Positions 18,418 to 27,657 of a DNA stretch of 64,000 nucleotides are shown here, piece by piece. A program made the position numbers and the translations under genes. The notes beneath the pieces are model-generated. The model made no database searches. It had not been told where the DNA came from and worked only from the letters and a program-made list of their open reading frames with translations. This DNA is from Flavobacterium anhuiense. Lineage in GTDB: Bacteria; Bacteroidota; Bacteroidia; Flavobacteriales; Flavobacteriaceae. The first letter of the stretch is position 1. Each line of letters starts with the position of its first letter. Location of the stretch: the NCBI RefSeq assembly GCF_004151235.1, contig NZ_JUIV01000023.1:1-64000 (forward strand), read 5' to 3'.

Positions 18418-19065
18418 ATGACTAAAAAGTGTTTTCAAATGGCAATTATATTGCTTTTGAGCTTCACTTCTATTCAGGCTCAAGATAAAAAAGCGAAAGA
18501 TTTATTGAACGAAGTAACTTCTAAAATAAAAAGCTACGACAATATTGTTATCGATTTTAAATATTCTTTGAATAATGCCAAAGAAAACATCAATCAAGAC
18601 AGTAAAGGAAACGTAACAATGAAAGGAAATCAATATGTTTTGAATTTTATGGGCGTTACTAAAATCTTTGACGGCCAGAAAACATACACTATTGTTCCTG
18701 AAGACGAAGAAGTTACTATTTCTAAAGTAAACGAGAAAGATGATAATGCAATCACTCCTTCAAAAATGCTTACCTTCTTCAATTCTGGCTACAAATACAA
18801 CATGGACATTGTTCAGAATGTAAAAGGAAGAAAAATTCAATATATCAAATTAGTTCCAACTAGTGGAAAAGACCAAAGAAAAGAAATTTTGTTAGGTGTT
18901 GACGTTCAGACAAAACACATTTACAATTTGATTGAAACAGGAAAAAACGGAACAAAAACAACTTTAACCGTTAATTCTTTTAAAACCAATCAGCCATTAT
19001 CAAAAAATCAATTTACCTTTGTAGCGAGTAAATACCCGAAATACTACATCAATAAATTAGATTAA
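18418..19065 (+). CDS. Outer-membrane lipoprotein carrier LolA-like protein
   Basis: With the ATG at 18418 the product has 215 residues and an N-terminal signal peptide (MTKKCFQMAIILLLSFTSIQAQ). The mature part has the LolA pattern: KDLLNEVTSKIKSYDNIVIDFKY, then GNVTMKGNQYVLN and KIFDGQKTYTIVPED. LolA shuttles lipoproteins across the periplasm. The frame is open to 18328 with other ATGs at 18352 and 18373; these would add an unusual charged leader or overlap ftsK, so 18418 is preferred. It precedes an LptF/G permease gene. Confidence 0.8.
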   Translation: MTKKCFQMAIILLLSFTSIQAQDKKAKDLLNEVTSKIKSYDNIVIDFKYSLNNAKENINQDSKGNVTMKGNQYVLNFMGVTKIFDGQKTYTIVPEDEEVTISKVNEKDDNAITPSKMLTFFNSGYKYNMDIVQNVKGRKIQYIKLVPTSGKDQRKEILLGVDVQTKHIYNLIETGKNGTKTTLTVNSFKTNQPLSKNQFTFVASKYPKYYINKLD

Positions 19066-19073
19066 TCAGAAGG

Positions 19074-20528
19074 TTGAAAATTCTAGACAAATACTTATTA
19101 AAAACATTCTTACTTACATTTACCACGGTATTTGTAATCTTATTTTTCATATTCATACTGCAAACAGTATGGCTATTTATTTCAGAACTAGCAGGTAAAG
19201 ATCTCGACTTAATATTGGTCGTGAAATTCCTGCTTTTTTCTATGCCACGTATTATTCCGCTTGTACTTCCATTATCGGTTTTACTGGCATCCATTATGAC
19301 TTTCGGAAATTTGGCAGAAAATTATGAGTTCGCAGCGATGAAATCTTCAGGAATCTCCCTGCAAAGAGCAATGAGAGTACTGATTATTTTTATTTTCGTT
19401 TTAAGTATTGTTGCTTTTTGGTTTGCCAACAATGTGATTCCTTATGCCGAATATAAGTTTGTCAACTTTAGAAAAAACATTGCTCAAGCTAAGCCAGCTA
19501 TGGCTATTGCAGAAGGACAGTTTAACGATGTTGGCACTTACAACATTAAGGTAAACAAAAAAACTGGAGAAAACGGCAATCATTTAACCGGCGTGACAAT
19601 TCATGAGAAAGCGAATAATATGGGTGAAAACAAAACCGTAATTAAAGCTAAAACTGGTGAACTTGTCAGCAATGAGAAATCTAGCATTTTAAAACTGGTC
19701 TTAAATGACGGTTATTACTATCAAGACGTTACTCCAAAAAAATATGAGGATCGCGCCAAAATGCCTTTTATAAAAGGAAAATTTAAAACCCAGATTATCA
19801 ATATCGATTTATCTGAACTAAACAAAGTTGATGATAGCAAAGAAAGTATTGCAGGAACAAATGGAATGCTGAATGTTAATGAGCTACGCTATACTTTAGA
19901 TTCATTGAACAAAAATTTAGATAACGAAATTGTTTCTTTTTCTGAGAACATTAATCAGCGAGTTGGAATTAAAAGATTCCCTGGAAATACTCAAAAAAAC
20001 ATCAAGAAGAAACCTATACCAAACGATGTTTTGTCTATTTATTCTAACAAAGATAAAGTTGATATTTTAAAAATGGCTGGAAGCAATATCACCAGCAATA
20101 TTTATTCTATAGAAACTACGCAGAAAGATTTAAAAGATAAGGAACGAGAAATCAACAAACACTATAATGCCTTATACGAGAAATTCGTTATTGCTTTTGC
20201 TTGTTTCTTAATGTTCTTTATTGGAGCTCCACTTGGCGCTATTATTAGAAAAGGAGGACTTGGGCTTCCAATTGTATTTGCCGTTTTAATCTTTATTACT
20301 TTCCATTTCATCAATACATTCGGGAAAAGGCTATCTCAAGAAGGCGGTATGACTCCATTTATGGGATCATGGATGTCGTCTTTTGTCCTCTCTCCGCTAG
20401 CAGTTTTATTAACCTATCGCGCTACAAACGATAATGGATTAATTAATTTTGATGCGATTACAACTCCTATTTCACAACTAATTCAGAAAATCTCTGAGCG
20501 GTTTTTACCTGCTCAAAAGCAAAAATAA
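19074..20528 (+). CDS. LptF/LptG-family permease with TTG start
   Basis: 484 residues, membrane component of the lipopolysaccharide export ABC transporter. N-terminal helices include LLTFTTVFVILFFIFILQTV, then a pair around PRIIPLVLPLSVLLASIMTFG, a long periplasmic region (about 110-370), and C-terminal helices with FFIGAPLGAIIRKGGLGLP, a family hallmark. Translation appears to start at TTG (19074): the residues after it (KILDKYLLKTF) are the usual LptF/G start and no ATG lies nearby upstream. It is eight bases after lolA, fitting an envelope-biogenesis pair. Confidence 0.9.
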   Translation: MKILDKYLLKTFLLTFTTVFVILFFIFILQTVWLFISELAGKDLDLILVVKFLLFSMPRIIPLVLPLSVLLASIMTFGNLAENYEFAAMKSSGISLQRAMRVLIIFIFVLSIVAFWFANNVIPYAEYKFVNFRKNIAQAKPAMAIAEGQFNDVGTYNIKVNKKTGENGNHLTGVTIHEKANNMGENKTVIKAKTGELVSNEKSSILKLVLNDGYYYQDVTPKKYEDRAKMPFIKGKFKTQIINIDLSELNKVDDSKESIAGTNGMLNVNELRYTLDSLNKNLDNEIVSFSENINQRVGIKRFPGNTQKNIKKKPIPNDVLSIYSNKDKVDILKMAGSNITSNIYSIETTQKDLKDKEREINKHYNALYEKFVIAFACFLMFFIGAPLGAIIRKGGLGLPIVFAVLIFITFHFINTFGKRLSQEGGMTPFMGSWMSSFVLSPLAVLLTYRATNDNGLINFDAITTPISQLIQKISERFLPAQKQK

Positions 20529-20530
20529 TT

Positions 20531-21664
20531 ATGTCAACAACAAAAATACAATTGAATACCATTGAGGAAGCTATTGAAGATATTCGTCAAGGTAAAATAA
20601 TCATTGTAGTCGATGATGAAGATCGTGAAAATGAAGGCGATTTTCTGGCTGCTGCCGAAAAAGTAACACCAGAGATGATTAATTTCATGGCTACTCACGG
20701 ACGTGGCTTAATTTGTACGCCACTGACAGAAAGCCGATGTAAAGAATTAGATCTTCGCGCAATGGTGACCAACAATACGGATCACATGGAAACTGCTTTT
20801 ACTGTTTCTGTTGATTTAAAAGGACAAGGCGTTACAACTGGAATTTCTGCTTCTGACAGAGCAAAAACAGTCCAATCATTAGTTGATCCAAATACAAAAC
20901 CTCACGATTTAGCTCGTCCTGGCCATATTTTCCCTTTAATTGCCAAACAAGGTGGTGTTTTGAGAAGAACTGGACATACTGAAGCTGCGATTGATTTTGC
21001 ACGTCTAGCTGGATTTAAACCTGCTGGTGTAATCTGCGAAATTTTAAACGAGGATGGAACGATGTCTCGTTTGCCAGAATTGGTTAAAGTGGCTAAAAAA
21101 TTTGATTTAAAATTAGTTTCTATCGAAGATTTGGTTGCGTATAGAATGCAGCACGATAGCTTAATCGTAAAAAAAGAAGATTTCGACATCGAAACTCGTT
21201 TTGGAACTTTCCGTTTAAGAGCCTACGAACAAACTACCAACAAACAAATTCATATCGCTTTAACGAAAGGAACTTGGAATCTCGGCGAACCAATTTTGAC
21301 CAGAATTCACTCTTCTCAAGTAAATAATGACTTATTAGGCACATTGACTAATAATGCTGAACAGCAATTAGACGATATGTTTAAAGTGATTAATGAAAAT
21401 GGAAAAGGTGCTGTTATCTTTATCAATCAAGACATGACTGCTGTTAATCTTTTAAACAGAATTTCTGAGCTTAAATCATTACAAGCTAACGGAACTCTAA
21501 AAGCGCCGAAAGTTATTATTGACAGTAAAGATTACGGAATTGGAGCTCAAATTCTTCATGATTTGGATATTTCAAAAATCAGATTGGTTTCGAATACAGA
21601 GCAAACAAAAAGAGTGGGTATGATTGGATATGGACTTGAAATTACAGAATACGTTAATTACTAA
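20531..21664 (+). CDS. ribB: 3,4-dihydroxy-2-butanone-4-phosphate synthase with degenerate GTP cyclohydrolase II domain
   Basis: 377 residues in a RibBA layout. The N-terminal half is an intact RibB domain: VVDDEDRENEGDFLAAAEKV, MATHGRGLICTPLT, TTGISASDRAKTV, ARPGHIFPL and RTGHTEAAIDFARLAG. The C-terminal half aligns with GTP cyclohydrolase II (TRIHSSQVNNDLLGTLTN) but lacks the three zinc-binding cysteines that normally follow the RxHSEC region, and HSEC itself reads HSSQ. The protein should make the four-carbon riboflavin precursor but probably not perform the GTP step. It starts two bases after the LptF/G gene. Confidence 0.9.
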   Translation: MSTTKIQLNTIEEAIEDIRQGKIIIVVDDEDRENEGDFLAAAEKVTPEMINFMATHGRGLICTPLTESRCKELDLRAMVTNNTDHMETAFTVSVDLKGQGVTTGISASDRAKTVQSLVDPNTKPHDLARPGHIFPLIAKQGGVLRRTGHTEAAIDFARLAGFKPAGVICEILNEDGTMSRLPELVKVAKKFDLKLVSIEDLVAYRMQHDSLIVKKEDFDIETRFGTFRLRAYEQTTNKQIHIALTKGTWNLGEPILTRIHSSQVNNDLLGTLTNNAEQQLDDMFKVINENGKGAVIFINQDMTAVNLLNRISELKSLQANGTLKAPKVIIDSKDYGIGAQILHDLDISKIRLVSNTEQTKRVGMIGYGLEITEYVNY

Positions 21665-21665
21665 T

Positions 21666-22064
21666 ATGGGAACAGTAGAAGAAAGAATTCAAAAATCAGA
21701 AACTCGTATTTTTAAAGCCGTTTTTCCTAGCACAACCAATCATTATGATACTTTATTTGGAGGAACCGCGCTTCACTTAATGGATGAAGTTGCTTTTATC
21801 TGTGCTACGCGTTTTAGCCGTAAAAAAGTAGTTACGATTTCGACAGGACAAATTGATTTCAAAAAAGCAATTCCTGCGGGAACATTAATCGAATTAGTAG
21901 CAAAAGTGGACAGCGTTGGAAGAACTAGCTGTAAAATCCACGTCGATATTTTTATGGAACAAATGTATTCTGAACTTCGCGAAACGGTAGTTTCAGGAAC
22001 TTTTTCGTTTGTTGCTGTCGACGAACATAAAAAACCAACGCCAATTTTAGACGATTTAGATTAA
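21666..22064 (+). CDS. Hotdog-fold acyl-CoA thioesterase
   Basis: 132 residues. The motif NHYDTLFGGTALHLMDEVAFICATR matches the YciA/BFIT type of acyl-CoA hydrolase, with the Asp/Glu in the central helix. KKVVTISTGQIDFKKAIPAGTLI follows as usual. The frame is open upstream inside ribB, but the ATG at 21666, just after the ribB stop, fits the family start. It likely hydrolyses medium or long-chain acyl-CoA. The 150 bases after it lead to a tRNA promoter. Confidence 0.85.
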   Translation: MGTVEERIQKSETRIFKAVFPSTTNHYDTLFGGTALHLMDEVAFICATRFSRKKVVTISTGQIDFKKAIPAGTLIELVAKVDSVGRTSCKIHVDIFMEQMYSELRETVVSGTFSFVAVDEHKKPTPILDDLD

Positions 22065-22175
22065 TTTTTTCAAAAACATCTCTTTCGGAAATACTGATAA
22101 TTAGACACTTGAAAATTATCTCAAAAAACTTCAAAAAAAAGTCCGAAAAAAGTTTTTATAACCGAAAAACCGTCT

Positions 22176-22184
22176 TATATTTGC
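22176..22184 (+). promoter_or_regulatory. Promoter -7 element of tRNA-Ser copy 1
   Basis: TATATTTGC, 31 bases before the tRNA. The following GCACCCGCAATCA is nearly the same ahead of the second copy (35242-35252). Confidence 0.6.
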
Positions 22185-22215
22185 ACCCGCAATCAGGTAA
22201 TGAGAGCGACATATT

Positions 22216-22300
22216 GGAGAAATGGCAGAGCGGTCGAATGCGGCAGTCTTGAAAACTGTTGACTGTAACAGGTCCGGGGGTTCGAATCCCTCTTTCTCCG
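22216..22300 (+). tRNA. tRNA-Ser (anticodon UGA), copy 1
   Basis: 85 bases folding as a class II tRNA: acceptor GGAGAAA/TTTCTCC with discriminator G, anticodon stem GCAGT/ACTGT around loop CTTGAAA (anticodon TGA), a variable arm (TTGACTGTAACA region) and T-loop GGTTCGAATCC. CCA is not encoded. The sequence is identical to the copy at 35274-35358. Confidence 0.95.
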
Positions 22301-22356
22301 CTGAGAGCTTTAAATTAGACTTTTAGAAGTTTACAAAATAAAGCCAAAATTTACAG

Positions 22357-22390
22357 AAAACCCTGCTGATCTAAAGATCTGCAGGGTTTT
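22357..22390 (+). terminator. Hairpin terminator after tRNA-Ser
   Basis: An extended stem AAAACCCTGC-T-GATC paired with its complement around TAAA, ending in TTTT. The rest of the 535-base gap between the tRNA and the receptor gene is AT-rich with no gene, apart from the promoter at 22783. Confidence 0.7.
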
Positions 22391-22782
22391 GTCTTTCAGG
22401 TGCATTTTCAATATTTTCAAAACCACGCAGAAGCTTAGCCCCACAATGTTAGCACAGCTTTTTTGAATTGCTACAAAAAAAATTGAAGACTGAAATAATA
22501 TTTCTAATTTCCAAATTCACTTACTTTTAGGTAACCACTTTAATTTAGTTTTTAAAAACCTACGGTTATAAAATGGAAGAAACCCGTCTTACTAAATAAA
22601 AAATCAAAAAAGAAATCCTTCTTCCTAACACCTTGTAAAATACTAAAAACAAAACACTTACAAAACATCTACAGTCTTACTTGCTTAATTTAAAAACAAA
22701 CGAAATTAAAAAAAGAAGCAACTAGAATTAATTAAGAGAGATTACTTCTTGTTTAAAAAAGGCACACAAATTAAAAAATTAT

Positions 22783-22813
22783 TTGTATTTAGTCTAAATA
22801 AGATTAGATTTGC
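22783..22813 (+). promoter_or_regulatory. Promoter of the siderophore receptor gene
   Basis: TTG (22783-22785) and TAGATTTGC (22805-22813) with 19 bases between, 22 bases before the ATG. AGTCTAAATAAGATTAGA between and around them contains near-inverted AGTCTAA/TTAGA words that could bind an iron regulator; this last point is only a guess. Confidence 0.65.
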
Positions 22814-22835
22814 AGCATAAAAATAAATAACCGCC

Positions 22836-25283
22836 ATGAAATTAACTTTCTCTTTATTATTACTGCTTGCCTTTCTACATATTGGTTCGGCGCAAAATGC
22901 CAAAATTACCGGAAAAATTATTTCCGAAAATAACGAAGCCGTCTCTTACGCTTCCATATCAATTAAAAGTCCTAAAAAGAATGCCGTTTCTGATGACAAG
23001 GGAAATTTTGAAATTGCAAATCTTGCTGCTGGAAACTATACAGTCTATTTCTCTGCGATGGGATTCACAGCAGAACAAAAAAACGTTGAACTGCAAGAAA
23101 ATGAAAATCTTGAGATTACTGCTATTTTAAAAGAAAACGTAAATACTCTGCAGACTGTGGAAATTACCGGACGCAAAGAAAAATCGTATCGCAACACAAA
23201 ATCTTTTATCGGCGCTAAAACAGAAATCGCGCTGAAAGATTTACCTCAGGCAGTTTCGTATGCTACTAAAGAATTAATAGCCGATCAGGGAGCAATTCGC
23301 GTAGGCGACGTAGTAAAAAATTTCAGTGGTGTAAGCCAGTTTACTTTTTATGATGATATTTCGATTCGAGGTTTTAGAATAAACGGGGGAAGCAATACGC
23401 AATTGTTAAATGGTATGCGAACATCTACAGGATTCTGGAAACAGCCTCTGGCAAATTATCTGGAACGTGTCGAAGTTTTAAAAGGACCATCATCGGCTTT
23501 GTTTGGAAATGCTTCTCCTGGAGGAGTTCTAAATCGTGTAACCAAAAAACCATTAGATCAGGCTGCCAACAGTGTGAGTTTTTCTACTGGAAGCTTTAAT
23601 ACCTTAAGAGCTTTAGCCGATTTTACGGGACCTTTAACCGAAGATAAATCACTTTTATACCGTCTAAATCTAGGTTATGAGAATGCTAATTCGTTTCGAG
23701 ATTTACAATATGATAAAAATATTGTTGTAGCTCCTTCCCTATCTTTTCTTCCAAATGATAAAACAAGCGTGAATTTTGATTTAATTTACAGCAGTTCGAA
23801 TGGAAATCTGGACCGTGGACAATCAACTTATGAAAACAACTTATACTCTACAAAGATTTCAAATTCGTTAAACTCAACAAACGATTATTTAAAAGAGGAA
23901 ACCTATATCGTTACAACTTCCTTAAATCACCAGTTTTCAGATCGCTTATCCTTTTCAGGATCTTATATCAGAACGGGATATAATGAGGATCTTTTAGAGC
24001 ATCGCGGTGCCAATAAATATGCTTCTGCCGGAGACGGGTCTACAATTCCAACTGCAATTGAAATGCAGGTTTTTCAACGTAAACGCAAGCGTTATATTGA
24101 TAATCTTTCTACTTTTTTTAAATATGAAGCTAAAACAGGCGCCTTAGACCATAATCTGATAGCTGGTTTTGATTATGCTCAGGAAGAGGTTCCTTCTGGC
24201 GGCTCGCAATTAACTGCAAGCGGTTATCGAAATGCTGCCAACAATGGCTTTATTGCCACTTATAACCCAGCAAATAAATCCAATTATTTGTTGGATTCTA
24301 AAGGAAATCCAGTGCCAAACGTAGCTCATTTTGATTTGAGCAATCCGTTTGCATCGCAGCAGTTAAAAGATATGAGCAAATATTTTTATGTGGCCCGCCA
24401 GGTTGACCCAACCTATTATTCATTATACGGAATTTATATTCAAGACCATATTAAATTTGGCGCTTTTCAGGCTTTAATTGGTATTCGCTACGATGAATAT
24501 TCAGATAAAGTAAATTACAAAAAAGCCACAGAAACAAAAGTAAAGCAGCATTCGTTTTTACCACGTTTTGGTCTTACTTATACCCTTAATCCAAATATTA
24601 ACTTATACGGAACTTATGTTCAGGGTTACAATCCTCAAACAGCATCTACTCTCGCAAATCCAAATGCAGGAGGGCCATTTAATCCGTTAGAAAGTAATAT
24701 GGTTGAATTTGGAGGAAAATCATCTTGGTTCAACGAAAAACTTTTTGTGACAGTTGCTTTATTCAAAATACAGCAGAAAAATACATTGTATCCTGCAAAC
24801 GATCCGTCAAATCCAGATTTAATGAGATCTATTGGTGAGGAGGAATCCAAAGGGATTGAAATTGATCTGAATGGAAATATCACCCGTAATTGGAGCATTT
24901 CTGCCGCTTACAGTTATAATGAAGCTTTTATTACTGAAAGTCCAATTGAAGTTGAAATTGGAAGACAAAAACCAAATACGCCGCGACAACAGGGTAATAT
25001 CTGGACTCGCTACAATTTTACAAATGGCGCTTTAAAAGATTTTGGAATCGCAATGGGGTCTAATTTTGCAACAACACGCACCATGAGCCAAACCACTACG
25101 GAAACTCTTCCTGGATATACCTTATTCAATGCTGCTTTTTACTATAATATCAATAAGTTTAAAATTCAGCTGAATGCTAATAATATCCTAAACAAAACCT
25201 ATTGGGTTGGAGGATACGATTATATCCGTTTATTCCCTGGAGCACCTTCAAACTGGCTTTTGACTCTTGGTTATTCTTTCTAA
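22836..25283 (+). CDS. TonB-dependent siderophore receptor
   Basis: 815 residues. Signal peptide (MKLTFSLLLLLAFLHIGSAQ), then a carboxypeptidase-like regulatory domain of about 90 residues (ITGKIISENNEAVSYASISI), then the plug with IRVGDVVKNFSGVSQFTFYD, ISIRGFRINGG and RVEVLKGPSSALFGNASPGG. The last is a strong FhuA/FpvA-type signature. The barrel ends in LLTLGYSF with a terminal aromatic. It should import a ferric siderophore through the outer membrane using TonB energy. The PepSY protein encoded 43 bases later supports iron release at the inner membrane. Confidence 0.92.
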   Translation: MKLTFSLLLLLAFLHIGSAQNAKITGKIISENNEAVSYASISIKSPKKNAVSDDKGNFEIANLAAGNYTVYFSAMGFTAEQKNVELQENENLEITAILKENVNTLQTVEITGRKEKSYRNTKSFIGAKTEIALKDLPQAVSYATKELIADQGAIRVGDVVKNFSGVSQFTFYDDISIRGFRINGGSNTQLLNGMRTSTGFWKQPLANYLERVEVLKGPSSALFGNASPGGVLNRVTKKPLDQAANSVSFSTGSFNTLRALADFTGPLTEDKSLLYRLNLGYENANSFRDLQYDKNIVVAPSLSFLPNDKTSVNFDLIYSSSNGNLDRGQSTYENNLYSTKISNSLNSTNDYLKEETYIVTTSLNHQFSDRLSFSGSYIRTGYNEDLLEHRGANKYASAGDGSTIPTAIEMQVFQRKRKRYIDNLSTFFKYEAKTGALDHNLIAGFDYAQEEVPSGGSQLTASGYRNAANNGFIATYNPANKSNYLLDSKGNPVPNVAHFDLSNPFASQQLKDMSKYFYVARQVDPTYYSLYGIYIQDHIKFGAFQALIGIRYDEYSDKVNYKKATETKVKQHSFLPRFGLTYTLNPNINLYGTYVQGYNPQTASTLANPNAGGPFNPLESNMVEFGGKSSWFNEKLFVTVALFKIQQKNTLYPANDPSNPDLMRSIGEEESKGIEIDLNGNITRNWSISAAYSYNEAFITESPIEVEIGRQKPNTPRQQGNIWTRYNFTNGALKDFGIAMGSNFATTRTMSQTTTETLPGYTLFNAAFYYNINKFKIQLNANNILNKTYWVGGYDYIRLFPGAPSNWLLTLGYSF

Positions 25284-25326
25284 ATAGCTTTACTGCATTT
25301 AAAAAATATTTTTCTCGCCTATTTAC

Positions 25327-26466
25327 ATGAATAAAACATTTAAAAAAAATATTGGCTTTTTACATTTATGGCTCGGACTAGCGTCCGGGCTTATTGTATT
25401 TATTGTAGCTCTTACAGGAAGCATTTTGGTTTTTGAAGAAGAAATTGATTCTTTTATAAATCCTGAATTTTATAAAGTTTCGACTATAGGAACAAAAAAA
25501 ATGCCTATCGATTTTTACCTCGCTTCTATTGAGAAACAATACAGAATTACAGCATTAGACCGAATTCAAACTTATGCAGATCCGGCAAGAACAGTAATTA
25601 TAACCGGAACAGATATCGATAAAAAAGATCAGATTTTCTCAGTAGACCCCTATAGCGGAAAAGTATTGGCAGCGATTCCTGAAAAAAGCAGGTTTTTCTC
25701 TATCATTTTAGATTTGCATCGCCATTTAATTCTGGGAGAAGCCGGAAAATTTATTACAGGCTGCAGCTGTCTTATTTTCGTTTTCATGCTGCTTTCGGGA
25801 CTAATTTTATGGTGCCCAAAAAAAATAAAAAATATAAAACAGAGATTGACAGTAAAATGGAATGCTTCTTTTAAAAGGGTTAATTGGGACTTTCACTCAA
25901 ATTTTGGCTTCTACAGTTTTCTATTTCTTCTGATAATCTCTTTGACTGGATTAACGTGGTCTTTTAAATGGTTTGAAAGCGGCATTTATTTATTAGCAGA
26001 TGGAACAGCAAAAAAACCTTCGGCTAAAGTTGAAAATCCTACAAAAACAGATCCTAAACTGGATAAAGCTTTTTTTTATCAAAACATACTTTCTAAAACA
26101 GAAAACATCTATAAATACAAAGGCGATACGCAGATTAGAATCCCATCTGACACCATAAATAGTATTATGGTCATTAAATTGAATCTTGAAAAATCCATTC
26201 CCAATATTTCAAGTATGGCTTATTTTGATAAATACACAGGTAAGCTTTTAAAAATACGTCCTTACGAATCCTTCAGCAATGGCGATAAAATAAGAAGGCT
26301 TATTTATCCTATTCATACTGGAAGCATTTATGGTTATCCAACAAAAATCGTAGCTTTTTTGGTTTGTTTGTTTGCGGCAACATTACCCATAACAGGATTT
26401 CTTATTTGGTTGGGAAGAAAGAAAAAAAGATCCGTTAATTTTTTTTCTGAAAATAAAGATAATTAG
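25327..26466 (+). CDS. PepSY-associated membrane protein, probable ferric-siderophore reductase
   Basis: 379 residues with about four membrane helices, starting with HLWLGLASGLIVFIVALTGSILVFEEEID, the classic PepSY_TM opening. His residues at helix ends (DLHRHLILGEAG, WDFHSNFGFYS, YPIHTGSIYG) are those thought to bind heme in this family. It lies directly after the receptor gene and likely reduces the imported ferric complex. Its 3' end overlaps the convergent lipoprotein gene by 32 bases. Confidence 0.88.
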   Translation: MNKTFKKNIGFLHLWLGLASGLIVFIVALTGSILVFEEEIDSFINPEFYKVSTIGTKKMPIDFYLASIEKQYRITALDRIQTYADPARTVIITGTDIDKKDQIFSVDPYSGKVLAAIPEKSRFFSIILDLHRHLILGEAGKFITGCSCLIFVFMLLSGLILWCPKKIKNIKQRLTVKWNASFKRVNWDFHSNFGFYSFLFLLIISLTGLTWSFKWFESGIYLLADGTAKKPSAKVENPTKTDPKLDKAFFYQNILSKTENIYKYKGDTQIRIPSDTINSIMVIKLNLEKSIPNISSMAYFDKYTGKLLKIRPYESFSNGDKIRRLIYPIHTGSIYGYPTKIVAFLVCLFAATLPITGFLIWLGRKKKRSVNFFSENKDN

Positions 26467-27460
26467 TCGTTGCGCCTGCGTCTCGTAATCGTATCTGAGA
26501 ATTATTAAATTCAAACAGCTTCCAGTTAAAATTTAATTTAGAAAGCACGCCAGTAGCAAAACTTATATTTACTGCTGTAATACCATTTTGGACTGAACTT
26601 TCCCACTGTCCAGTTTCTGAAATTCCTGCTTTGCTGGCAACTACAGATTTATCCGCTTTAAATACAAATGAATAATCGCTGTAATTTGAAGTCTTAACAG
26701 TGCCATCATAAAAATAGGGTATTTCCCAAGAACCTTTTGTGATGGCTGTTGCAAAATCTAATGGCACAAGGTTATTTTCAGGACAATAGTCTATAGCATA
26801 TTTTATGGCATTTTCAAACTCCAGATTATTTGAAATCGATTTTATCTGATTATTATAATCCGTAATTGCGATAGGATATTTTAAAGAAATATATTGGCTT
26901 TCATTCAAATTTTTAATGAAATTAAAAAAAGCCTGGTCACTTATTATCGATTGAGAACTTGCTGTCTGACTGATGCTATTATAGATATTAATTGTTATGG
27001 GATAGCTGATGTTTAATCCGTTGATTTTGGATAAAAGATCTGGATAGAGATTCCAATAATCAATTAAAGAATCGAAATCTGCCTGATTTGGAATTAATTT
27101 TTCGATGTAATTATAATACACCATCGTTACAGGAAAATCTATTTTTACAATATCATTATCATAATTGCTGGCGTTGATATTATCCAAAACTTTTTGATAA
27201 TCGGCAGTAGTATTTACTGCAATCTGCTCATTGTTTACCGTAACCGTATATGGGAGTTTTATAGTGCAATAACTCGATCCGTCAATCATATTATCCTGTA
27301 CGGTTTTAACCATCGCGACCCTTTGCAGATAAGTCGTAAGCGGAGAAACACTTGTAATTGTTCCCTGCGAATTATTGTTTTCCTCCTCTGTTTCACTTTG
27401 ACAGGAAAACAGCAAGAATAAGAAAACTGCAATTGATAAATATTTTTTCAAAAGGAACAT
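26435..27460 (-). CDS. Lipoprotein with four internal repeats, ECF-linked
   Basis: 341 residues with a lipobox (FLLFSC, C20) followed by acidic residues and Asn. Four related units of about 40-44 residues begin with a proline-strand motif: LPYTVTVN (P70), FPVTMVYY (P110), YPITINIY (P154) and YPIAITDY (P196). Each continues into a polar turn and a helix with F/Y near an I/L (for example ADYQKVLDNI, ADFDSLIDYW, LEFENAIKYA). The C-terminal 110 residues are a separate beta-rich region. No named family is recognised. A copy of the putative ECF promoter motif points at this gene, which may place it in the regulon of the neighbouring sigma factor. Confidence 0.7.
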   Translation of the reverse strand: MFLLKKYLSIAVFLFLLFSCQSETEEENNNSQGTITSVSPLTTYLQRVAMVKTVQDNMIDGSSYCTIKLPYTVTVNNEQIAVNTTADYQKVLDNINASNYDNDIVKIDFPVTMVYYNYIEKLIPNQADFDSLIDYWNLYPDLLSKINGLNISYPITINIYNSISQTASSQSIISDQAFFNFIKNLNESQYISLKYPIAITDYNNQIKSISNNLEFENAIKYAIDYCPENNLVPLDFATAITKGSWEIPYFYDGTVKTSNYSDYSFVFKADKSVVASKAGISETGQWESSVQNGITAVNISFATGVLSKLNFNWKLFEFNNSQIRLRDAGATTNYLYFQKKN

Positions 27461-27580
27461 ATTTATGTTTTTACAAAGGTAATAAATTTTAAAACAAACT
27501 GTTTTTTAATAAACTAAGACAAAGTTTGATAATCTTATTCTATACTAAATTATCAAAAACCAATAGCATTTTATTCTTCT

Positions 27581-27610
27581 ATAAAACAATCATCTTTACT
27601 TTTACCCTAC
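27581..27610 (-). promoter_or_regulatory. Putative ECF-sigma promoter (copy 1, toward the lipoprotein gene)
   Basis: Read on the minus strand: GTAGGGTAA (27610-27602), 14 bases, then GTTTTAT (27587-27581). The same pair with the same spacing occurs at 28177 and 31734. It lies about 120 bases before the lipoprotein start. Confidence 0.6.
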
Positions 27611-27657
27611 TTAAATTAAAAACAAATACTTTTACGCTGAAAAAATTGAAACTCTAA

